A stretch of DNA of 8,588 nt from Patescibacteria group bacterium. Its GTDB lineage: Bacteria; Patescibacteriota; Microgenomatia; Daviesbacterales; UBA10151. The stretch lies in the NCBI GenBank assembly GCA_018817205.1, contig JAHIUE010000086.1, positions 1-8,588 on the forward strand. The letters run 5' to 3'. Under the pieces are notes generated by a model that did not search any database, was not told the DNA's origin, and saw only the letters and a list, made by a program, of their open reading frames with translations. Positions 1 to 5,096 of this stretch are shown here, piece after piece (position 1 is the first letter of the stretch; each line of letters opens with the position of its first letter). The position numbers and the translations under genes are program-made.

Positions 1-420
1 CCCAAAAAGCTGGATAGTGATCTCGGTGTTTCGATGGTAATTTGCGAGGGTTTTGGTTCTGTACCTCTTGCTTCCGATATTTATGGGATTTTATCAAAGT
101 ATGAAGGAAAATTTGTTTTTATTGACGGAAATAAAGCTGTCATTCTGTTGCCCCTACCTACTTCTTCCTGTATGGCTAAAGTCAAAAGCACCATTCTTCC
201 TCTGGAAGAAAAGGAATATGAAAGCAGGATAAGCGAACTGACGGTTGGTTGTAAGGTTCGGATCGTGGGTAGCTCATATCTTGGAGAACAGGGGACTCTT
301 AAGGCTATTAATAGCAGTCGGACCATTCTGCACTCAGGCCTCAAGACTTTTCTTGCCACGGTCGAAACCTCCCGCAGGAAATTGCAGGTACCGGTTGCTA
401 ATCTAGAAGTAATAATGTAA
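1..420 (+). CDS. KOW-like domain protein, C-terminal part (5' end outside window)
   Basis: The reading frame is open from base 1, and the first ATG (34) has no ribosome binding site, so this is most likely the C-terminal 139 residues of a longer protein. Two parts are visible. The first contains a GFG-x-x-P-L-A segment followed by a short beta-rich region (bases about 49-165). The second is a KOW/SH3-like barrel with the pattern VGCKVRIVGSSYLGEQGTL (bases about 244-300), which resembles the KOW motif of ribosomal proteins and NusG, followed by a tail ending in VPVANLEVI. I recall similar C-terminal domains in uncharacterised Chloroflexi and CPR proteins, but no function can be assigned. The peptidase gene starts 18 bases downstream on the same strand, so the two may be co-transcribed. 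The reading frame is well supported; the function is unknown. Confidence 0.75.
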   Translation, partial: PKKLDSDLGVSMVICEGFGSVPLASDIYGILSKYEGKFVFIDGNKAVILLPLPTSSCMAKVKSTILPLEEKEYESRISELTVGCKVRIVGSSYLGEQGTLKAINSSRTILHSGLKTFLATVETSRRKLQVPVANLEVIM

Positions 421-438
421 AGTTAATTTTTAAAACTT

Positions 439-1659
439 ATGCACAGAATATTTCAAAATATAAGTCTTAAGATTATCTTAATTGCAATTTTGGCGTTTGT
501 CATTGGCTGGCAAGTGGGGCAAAGGGATGCCATGCTTAAATGGGTAAATTACCGTCCCACAGTCTCTATTAGTAATAAAGTTCCGCCAAAAGAAACAGAA
601 ATAGATTTCAAATTATTCTGGGATACTTGGGATTTGGTTTCGCGTAATTTTTTGGATAAAAAATCAATAGATCCCAACAAGTTGTTTTACGGAGCGATTT
701 CCGGGATGGTTTCTGCCTTGGACGACCCTTATACGGTTTTCCTGCTTCCCGAACAACAGAAAACATCTCAAGAGGAATTAAATGGTTCATTTGAAGGTGT
801 AGGCATACAGCTTGGTTTTAGTGAAGAAAAGCGTTTAACAGTGATTGCCCCTTTGGAAAGTACGCCGGCCCAAAAAGCAGGGATAAAACCCCAAGATTTG
901 ATTCTAAAAATTGATGACAAAGATACTACCAACATGACTCTGCCGGATGCAGTCAGTCTGATTAGGGGGCTTAAAGGGACAAAAGTTACCTTAACGATTT
1001 TACGGGAAGGAGAGTCTGATACCAGGCAAATTGGTTTAATTCGCGACAACATTGTCGTAAAAAGCGTGGAGGTCTCTTTTGAAAACACAGAATCCGGCAA
1101 GAATATAGCGGTTATCCAGCTTTCGCGGTTTGGTGAAAGGACATATGACGAATGGAACGCCGCAGTTTCCAATATACTTTCATCAGATGCAACTGCTGTT
1201 GTTTTGGATTTAAGAAATAATCCCGGGGGATTTTTGGAGGGGGCGGTATTTATTGCCTCCGAATTTTTAGATGGAGGGGATGTGGTTTTACAGGAAAACA
1301 GTGAAGGCTTAAAAACTTCTTTTAAAGTCAACAGGAAAGGAAAGTTGACCAAAATTCCTACGAATATCCTTATTAACAAAGGATCGGCATCGGCTTCGGA
1401 AATTGTGGCAGGTGCCTTACAAGATAGGAAAAGAGGATTGCTTTTGGGGGAAAAATCATTCGGCAAGGGAACAATCCAGGAAGCCCAGAATTTAGAAGGC
1501 GGAACAGGTATTCATATTACTGTAGCTAAATGGTTGACCCCCGGTGGCAGATGGGTAAATGATACCCAAGGGCTTGAACCTGATATTAAAATAGATATGG
1601 ATATAAACGACGATACAAAGGATCCGCAGCTTGAGAAAGCAATTGCGCTGCTGGAATAA
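439..1659 (+). CDS. ctpA: S41 family C-terminal processing peptidase (CtpA/Prc-like) with PDZ domain
   Basis: This is a membrane-anchored serine protease of the tail-specific (C-terminal processing) family, 406 residues and of usual length. Residues 9-25 form an uncleaved signal anchor, which places the enzyme outside the membrane. An N-terminal helical segment (about 55-110) with the family pattern SALDDPYT is followed by a PDZ domain (about 115-205) that should bind substrate C termini, and then the protease core (about 205-385). The nucleophile is Ser318 in GSASASEI. Lys343 in FGKGTIQ, exactly 25 residues later, is the general base, and Gln347 follows; this spacing matches the family. LRNNPGG (259-264) precedes the core strands. 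The ATG at 439 has no clear Shine-Dalgarno sequence. The stop codon lies inside a heptad repeat array (1655-1703). The substrate cannot be inferred. Family assignment is very secure; the gene symbol is by family. Confidence 0.95.
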   Translation: MHRIFQNISLKIILIAILAFVIGWQVGQRDAMLKWVNYRPTVSISNKVPPKETEIDFKLFWDTWDLVSRNFLDKKSIDPNKLFYGAISGMVSALDDPYTVFLLPEQQKTSQEELNGSFEGVGIQLGFSEEKRLTVIAPLESTPAQKAGIKPQDLILKIDDKDTTNMTLPDAVSLIRGLKGTKVTLTILREGESDTRQIGLIRDNIVVKSVEVSFENTESGKNIAVIQLSRFGERTYDEWNAAVSNILSSDATAVVLDLRNNPGGFLEGAVFIASEFLDGGDVVLQENSEGLKTSFKVNRKGKLTKIPTNILINKGSASASEIVAGALQDRKRGLLLGEKSFGKGTIQEAQNLEGGTGIHITVAKWLTPGGRWVNDTQGLEPDIKIDMDINDDTKDPQLEKAIALLE

Positions 1660-1703
1660 CTAATAACGAATAACTAATAAATGAATTACTCAAATTTCAA
1701 ATT
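1655..1703. repeat. Heptad (7-bp period) repeat array at the end of the peptidase gene
   Basis: Seven consecutive 7-bp units run from 1655: AATAACT at 1655 and 1669 with variants AATAACG at 1662 and AATAAAT at 1676, then GAATTAC at 1683 and two exact copies of TCAAATT at 1690 and 1697. The array includes the peptidase stop codon (1657-1659) and the first codons of the putative small ORF. It has the same period as the arrays in prfA and around the four-helix bundle gene, but a different unit sequence. Confidence 0.75.
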
Positions 1704-1803
1704 ACCAAGACTGAATTTTAGCGGGATAGCCGTGGCAGTGGCTTTGGGGATTGTGGCGGCTGTTGCTTTCTATCAAGCTCAGATTCGAGGTTTAATTCCG
1801 TGA
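1681..1803 (+). CDS. Possible small single-pass membrane peptide (40 aa)
   Basis: An ATG-to-TGA frame of 40 residues begins 22 bases after the peptidase stop. Residues 1-9 (MNYSNFKLP) are mostly encoded by the heptad repeat array. Residues about 14-31 form a hydrophobic stretch rich in Ala, Val, Gly and Ile that could span the membrane, followed by the polar tail YQAQIRGLIP. No Shine-Dalgarno sequence is visible, so translation would depend on coupling to the peptidase gene or on leader-independent initiation. The hydrophobic composition is unlike noise and the frame fills the gap before the convergent prmC gene, but the length is too short for certainty. It may be a real small membrane protein or a chance frame. 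Confidence 0.4.
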   Translation: MNYSNFKLPRLNFSGIAVAVALGIVAAVAFYQAQIRGLIP

Positions 1804-1828
1804 GTTAATTTCCAGTTTCCAAAACCTG

Positions 1829-2479
1829 TTAATAGGATTTGATAATTAATAACCTTTGTTTTTTAACCAAATCTTTTTTAACTTCCACTTCGGCATTAGG
1901 GAAATATTTTTGAGCCGCCAGGATAGCCAGTTCTCCATGGGTATAATCAATTTCCCCGATGATAAATTTGGGATGCCAGCCTCTTTCTTTTATTTGAGCA
2001 AATAATTTTCTATAAAGGTCAAATCCGTCTTTGCCCCCGTCTAAAGCAATATGAGGCTCAAAATCTTTAACAGATGAGTCCAAATACGGAATTCGCTCAG
2101 ATGGAATATAGGGTAGATTAGTTACAATAATATCAGGTTTTCTGTGTAGATTTTTCAAAAGATTGCTTTTTATGAATTGAATTTGTTTTTCTACACCATA
2201 GAGTCTGGCGTTTTGCCTGGCTATTTTTAGGGCTTTGTCTGAAATGTCCGTTGCAATAATTTCTACATCAGGAGCGTTCTTTGCTATAGATACAGCAATG
2301 TTTCCTGCGCCTGTACCTAGATCTAAAATAACATCTCCCTCGGAAATGCTATTTAATACAGCGTCTACCAAAAGTTCTGTTTCAGGACGTGGAATTAAAA
2401 CATCAGGAGTTACTTTAAATTTTAACTTGTAAAATTCTACCCAGCCTTTAATGTACTGATAGGGCTTTGATGATATCAT
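1829..2479 (-). CDS. prmC: Release factor glutamine methyltransferase PrmC (HemK), lacking N-terminal domain
   Basis: PrmC is an S-adenosylmethionine-dependent enzyme that N5-methylates the glutamine of the GGQ motif in class I release factors. The 216 residues cover the linker and catalytic domain: KPYQYIKGWVEFY (5-17), LIPRPETE (28-35), the SAM-binding DLGTGAGN (53-60), acidic ATD (76-78), the active-site tetrapeptide as NLPY (121-124; NPPY in the classical form) and EPHIALDGGKDG (141-152). Most homologues are about 280 residues with a helical N-terminal domain that contacts the release factor; that domain is almost entirely absent. The start is well placed: GAGGGAG at 2486-2492 lies 6 bases before the ATG, so the short form is probably genuine. 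The gene begins 32 bases inside prfA, which encodes its substrate, so translational coupling is likely. The family is secure. Confidence 0.93.
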   Translation of the reverse strand: MISSKPYQYIKGWVEFYKLKFKVTPDVLIPRPETELLVDAVLNSISEGDVILDLGTGAGNIAVSIAKNAPDVEIIATDISDKALKIARQNARLYGVEKQIQFIKSNLLKNLHRKPDIIVTNLPYIPSERIPYLDSSVKDFEPHIALDGGKDGFDLYRKLFAQIKERGWHPKFIIGEIDYTHGELAILAAQKYFPNAEVEVKKDLVKKQRLLIIKSY

Positions 2480-3383
2480 CCAAATCTCCCTCTAAAATCT
2501 TATCCAGATTGTGCCAGGATTTATTTATTCTGTGATCAGTTATTCTGTTTTGGGGGAAATTGTAAGTCCTGATTTTTTCATTTCGCTCTCCGCTTCCAAC
2601 TATTGCCGACCTTTGTCCCTCGACAGAATTTGCCAATTTTTCCTGTTCTTGCTCCCAAAGTTTTGCCCGAAGTAGGGAAAGTGCATTTTCCCGATTTTGC
2701 AGTTGGGACCTTTCTGTTTGGGCGGTAACTGTGATGCCTGTTGGAATATGCTTAAGCCTGACAGCAGTTGAGACTTTGTTGACATTTTGACCTCCGGCTC
2801 CACCCGACCTGAAAGCTTCGAATTCTATATCAGAAGGATTAATAGTAAGTTGCGACTGAGGAATTTCCGGCAGCGCAGCTACTGTTGCCGTTGATGTGTG
2901 TATTCTTCCTGAACTTTCTGTTCTGGGTACTCTTTGTACCCGATGAACACCGGATTCAAACTCGAGAGCTTTATATGAATCTTTTCCGGTAATTTTGAGT
3001 ACAACTTCCTTGATTTGTCCCAGTTTTCCTTCCGACCTGTCCAACTCTTCTGTTTTCCATCCGGAATTTTGAGCAAATCTTGTATACATTCGAAGTAAAT
3101 CATTCGCAAAAAGCCCGGCCTCATCACCGCCTGCGGCACTTCTAATTTCCAAAATAGCAATATTTGGATTTATTCCGTCTTCCGTCTTCTGACTCCCGTC
3201 TTCCGCAACTCTATTTGCGGTAGTCTGTAGACTGTAGTCGGAAGACATTAACTCTGTTTTTTGTTGTTCCAGTTCTGCAATCTCTTCTTTGGCCAGTTCA
3301 GCCATTTCAGGATCGTTTAGCAGAAGTTTTACTTCTGCAATGCGTTTTTCTATTTGGTTTAACTGTTCACGGATATAATCCAT
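2448..3383 (-). CDS. prfA: Peptide chain release factor 1 (RF1), short domain 1
   Basis: RF1 ends translation at UAA and UAG. Codon recognition is given by the PxT motif, here P153-R154-T155 within RVPRTESSGRIHTS; RF2 would have SPF. The hydrolysis motif GGQ is at 197-199 in GGAGGQNVNK, and its Gln199 is the expected PrmC target. Also visible are ILEIRSAAGGDEA (77-89) and RTYNFPQNRITDHR (272-285). At 311 residues it is about 50 shorter than E. coli RF1. Domain 1 is reduced to a single helical segment (about 1-46), and residues 47-71 are a low-complexity linker encoded by heptad repeat DNA (3173-3247). The ATG follows the rpmE stop codon with no gap and lacks a Shine-Dalgarno sequence, suggesting coupling to rpmE. 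The family and the RF1 (not RF2) identity are secure. Confidence 0.96.
   Translation of the reverse strand: MDYIREQLNQIEKRIAEVKLLLNDPEMAELAKEEIAELEQQKTELMSSDYSLQTTANRVAEDGSQKTEDGINPNIAILEIRSAAGGDEAGLFANDLLRMYTRFAQNSGWKTEELDRSEGKLGQIKEVVLKITGKDSYKALEFESGVHRVQRVPRTESSGRIHTSTATVAALPEIPQSQLTINPSDIEFEAFRSGGAGGQNVNKVSTAVRLKHIPTGITVTAQTERSQLQNRENALSLLRAKLWEQEQEKLANSVEGQRSAIVGSGERNEKIRTYNFPQNRITDHRINKSWHNLDKILEGDLDDIIKALSVH
2486..2492 (-). promoter_or_regulatory. Strong ribosome binding site of prmC inside prfA
   Basis: GAGGGAG on the minus strand, 6 bases upstream of the prmC ATG at 2479 and within the last codons of prfA. It is one of the few convincing Shine-Dalgarno sequences in the window, and it decides that the N-terminally short PrmC is the translated form. 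Confidence 0.75.
3173..3247. repeat. Heptad repeat arrays inside the prfA coding sequence
   Basis: Two adjacent 7-bp-period arrays on the plus strand. The first (3173-3207) has TTCCGTC exactly twice at 3173 and 3180, followed by variants TTCTGAC, TCCCGTC and TTCCGCA. The second (3220-3247) has GTAGTCT, GTAGACT, GTAGTCG and GAAGACA. They lie in-frame and encode the RF1 linker between the reduced domain 1 and domain 2 (residues about 47-71), a region with no counterpart in typical RF1. Confidence 0.8.
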
Positions 3384-3710
3384 CTATGAAGTTGCTTGTT
3401 TGCGGGCTTTCATGAGTAGCTCTTTTAACGAAGGTCTCTCTTTTTTGGCACTTGCAACTTTTGAGGCTCGGGCCTGTAAAATTTTTCTTCTTTCTTCCTG
3501 TTTGACTTTGGAAGTTTCGGCTTTTTTAACAAATCTGTCCACCTGCCCCAAAGTATCAACAAACTTTTGCTGACCGGTAAAAAGAGGATGGCACATGTGG
3601 CAAATTTCCACTCTAATCTCCGGCAGTGTTGAGCCGGTTATAAAAGCATTTCCGCAGGCGCATGTGACTTTTGCCTCCGGATACCAGACTGGATGAATAT
3701 TGGCTTTCAT
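3384..3710 (-). CDS. rpmE: Large ribosomal subunit protein bL31, zinc-binding type with basic C-terminal extension
   Basis: bL31 is part of the large subunit and helps bridge the subunits. The protein starts with the family signature MKANIHP and carries four zinc-ligand cysteines, Cys17, Cys19, Cys37 and Cys40 (VTCACG and EICHMCHP), followed by the conserved FTGQQKFVDT and GQVDRFVKK. It is 108 residues, against about 70 in E. coli, because of a Lys/Arg-rich, probably helical tail (about 64-108). The ATG at 3710 was chosen because the family N terminus begins there; the frame extends upstream to 3773 but only through residues unlike L31. A promoter with an extended -10 lies only 10 bases upstream. 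The prfA start follows immediately after the stop codon, forming an rpmE-prfA-prmC translation block. Confidence 0.95.
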   Translation of the reverse strand: MKANIHPVWYPEAKVTCACGNAFITGSTLPEIRVEICHMCHPLFTGQQKFVDTLGQVDRFVKKAETSKVKQEERRKILQARASKVASAKKERPSLKELLMKARKQATS

Positions 3711-3720
3711 AATGGGGAAT

Positions 3721-3729
3721 AGTATATCA
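3721..3729 (-). promoter_or_regulatory. Extended -10 promoter for rpmE-prfA-prmC
   Basis: The minus strand reads TGATATACT. TATACT occupies 3726-3721 and the TG of the extended -10 is provided by the TGA stop codon of the upstream transporter gene. No good -35 is visible 17 bases upstream. The hexamer ends 10 bases before the rpmE ATG, so the transcript would have a leader of only a few bases and no Shine-Dalgarno sequence. The same nonamer sits at almost the same distance from the start codon at 7793. Confidence 0.55.
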
Positions 3730-4695
3730 CATTCTGTGGGCTTTGTGATGCCTGTGGTGGGCTTCCTTGGCAAAAGTTCCTAGGATTACTCCAACCGAGA
3801 TAAGTACAGCCCCCGATATAAAGGAAACAGATATTGTTTCACCCAATATGGCAATTGCCAGCAGTGTGGCAACAAGGGGTTCAATATACTGGAAAAAGTC
3901 GGCAATAATTACGGATGTTTTGGAAAGTCCCCATTCAAAAAGAAAATAAGCGGAGATTGAAGAAAGAAGAGTTATAAAAATAAGTCCCAAAATTCCCAAA
4001 ATAGTAACCCCTTCCGTCCAGGCAGGGTTTTGGAAATATTCGAAAGAGGCGGGAATAAACATTGTTACAGTACCTACCAAAAAAGCGATAGCAGTGATAA
4101 TAAGAGTGGAATAATTTTTGAGGATTTTTTTGCTGATGGTGGCTCCAATCACCCAAGAAGTTGCAGCCAAAATTATCAAAATATTCCCCAATAGTATTTG
4201 GGAAGATCCGCCCGCTTCGCGAGGCGAGCCAGCCGGCGGATTGCCGGCGAAAATTTGCGGCACTCCTACAATAATCAAAGCTCCGGCAAAGCCCAGGGCT
4301 ATTCCCAACAGATTAATAAGGTAAACTTTTTCTTTTAAAAACCACCAGCCTAAAAGTACCGATAACATAGGGATAATTAAAATTAAAACCGATGCATCTA
4401 TGACCGAAGTCCTTTTAATTCCCTCAAAGAAAAAACTAATATTTAGAGTAATGATGAAAACCCCGACAGCAATAAGTTTTGGCAGGTCTTTTTTGTCAAT
4501 CTTAACCTTCTTGGTTTCCGCCAGAAAAAAAGGAGCCAAAAACAAAGAGGCTAAAGCAAAGCGGAGGAATGCCAGACTCATAGGCGGGAATTCCTGCAAA
4601 GTAATTTTAGCCACCACAAAATTGGCACCCCAGATCATATGGGCAAGGATCAGGGCAATATAAGGCATGGGTGTTTTAAAAATTTGGGAAGACAT
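3727..4695 (-). CDS. EamA/DMT-superfamily transporter (10 TM), with inserted repeat-encoded loop
   Basis: This is an inner-membrane protein of the drug/metabolite transporter superfamily with two EamA halves and about ten hydrophobic helices, starting with the typical MIWGANFVVAK (20-30), which resembles the first helix of EamA repeats. The second half begins near ILLGNILIILAATSWVIGA (about 167-185). The substrate cannot be predicted; family members export amino acids, nucleotides or other metabolites. The loop between the halves contains NPPAGSPREAGGSS (152-165), encoded by a GC-rich palindromic element that interrupts an otherwise AT-richer gene. The C terminus is His- and Lys-rich (HHRHHK). 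At 322 residues it is slightly longer than the usual 290-300. The start is uncertain: the ATG at 4695 has no Shine-Dalgarno sequence and follows a heptad repeat array; the ATG at 4668 is an alternative. Confidence 0.9.
   Translation of the reverse strand: MSSQIFKTPMPYIALILAHMIWGANFVVAKITLQEFPPMSLAFLRFALASLFLAPFFLAETKKVKIDKKDLPKLIAVGVFIITLNISFFFEGIKRTSVIDASVLILIIPMLSVLLGWWFLKEKVYLINLLGIALGFAGALIIVGVPQIFAGNPPAGSPREAGGSSQILLGNILIILAATSWVIGATISKKILKNYSTLIITAIAFLVGTVTMFIPASFEYFQNPAWTEGVTILGILGLIFITLLSSISAYFLFEWGLSKTSVIIADFFQYIEPLVATLLAIAILGETISVSFISGAVLISVGVILGTFAKEAHHRHHKAHRM
4206..4250. repeat. GC-rich palindromic element inserted in-frame in the EamA gene
   Basis: A roughly 45-bp GC-rich patch inside an AT-rich gene. 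ATCCGCC at 4206-4212 is repeated inverted as GGCGGAT at 4235-4241. Within it, CGCC plus CGC (4209-4215) can pair with GCG plus GGCG (4219-4226, one bulged A), and GCCGGC occurs at 4232-4237 and again at 4243-4248. It is translated as the loop NPPAGSPREAGG in the transporter. This resembles protein-coding palindromic elements such as those of Rickettsia in behaviour, not by demonstrated sequence identity. Confidence 0.65.
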
Positions 4696-4698
4696 ATT

Positions 4699-4733
4699 GA
4701 GTTAAGAGTTACGAGTTAAGAGTGCAGAATTAT
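4699..4733. repeat. Heptad repeat array, outer flank at the 3' end of the four-helix bundle gene
   Basis: Five 7-bp units on the plus strand: GAGTTAA at 4699 and again at 4713, GAGTTAC at 4706, GAGTGCA at 4720 and GAATTAT at 4727. It lies 4 bases upstream of the transporter start and supplies the last codons and stop (4702-4704) of the four-helix bundle gene. Its units match the array at 5069-5096 in inverted orientation. Confidence 0.8.
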
Positions 4734-5088
4734 TTCTGGATTTCTTAACAATCGTAACCAGTATTCTTATTATTTCATCATTCTCCTTTAAAAGTAAACA
4801 TAATTTTTTCGGAGGAATTAGTTGAGATCGAGAAAGAAGAGTTAACCAGTAATAAGTTTCTCTTGCTTCTTTTAGAGCAATATTTACGCAGTGGATAAAA
4901 TCTTTTTTGGAAGAGGCGCTTTGTGCCTCCTGCAGATTAGCGCCAATTGATGTTCCAGACCTGACTATTTGTGAAGCAATAGCATAACCGGCAGGAGTTT
5001 TGGGTATAGAATTAACCATAGGGATAATTCTTACGGCAAATTCTATAGATCGTTCTGCGATTCCAATTCTTAACTCTTCACTCTGCAC
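4702..5088 (-). CDS. Four-helix bundle protein (23S rRNA intervening-sequence protein family, S23-like)
   Basis: The protein belongs to the small four-helix bundle family first met in 23S rRNA intervening sequences and related to the Avd accessory protein of diversity-generating retroelements. It has about 128 residues, near the usual 115-130. The family core is clear: QIVRSGTSIGANLQEAQ (about 40-56), SKKDF, and ALKEARETYYWL (about 71-82), with four amphipathic helices. Its molecular role is not established. I chose the GTG at 5088 because GGGAG (5097-5101) lies 8 bases upstream; the frame also allows a TTG at 5115 without such a site. The chosen start overlaps the hisS end by 11 bases. Both ends of the gene are made of heptad repeats in inverted orientation: the N-terminal VQSEELRI and the C-terminal NSALLTRNS. 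The family is secure; the exact start is not. Confidence 0.88.
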   Translation of the reverse strand: MQSEELRIGIAERSIEFAVRIIPMVNSIPKTPAGYAIASQIVRSGTSIGANLQEAQSASSKKDFIHCVNIALKEARETYYWLTLLSRSQLIPPKKLCLLLKENDEIIRILVTIVKKSRNNSALLTRNS

Positions 5089-5096
5089 TCTGAATT
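5069..5096. repeat. Heptad repeat array at the hisS / four-helix bundle junction
   Basis: Four 7-bp units on the plus strand: CTTAACT (5069), CTTCACT (5076), CTGCACT (5083) and CTGAATT (5090). Read on the minus strand, the units AGTGCAG and AGTTAAG are the same as those of the 4699-4733 array read on the plus strand. Both arrays end in ...G-AATT on the side facing the four-helix bundle gene, so the pair is inverted and symmetric. The hisS stop codon (5078-5080) and the probable GTG start of the next gene (5086-5088) both fall inside this array. Confidence 0.8.

Noticed and set aside
768..1466. 232-residue minus-strand frame
   Set aside because: Antisense shadow of the S41 peptidase, which has intact catalytic motifs in the plus frame.
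1804..1860. Bidirectional terminator between the plus-strand genes and prmC
   Set aside because: Only a weak imperfect stem is visible (around 1812-1827) and no T-run follows it on either strand.
3173..3247. CRISPR array
   Set aside because: Units are 7 bp, contiguous, degenerate and inside a coding gene, with no spacers; the same holds for the arrays at 1655, 4699 and 5069.
3711..3773. Upstream extension of the L31 frame
   Set aside because: The residues before MKANIHP are unlike any L31 and antisense-free context shows they overlap the transporter end and the promoter.
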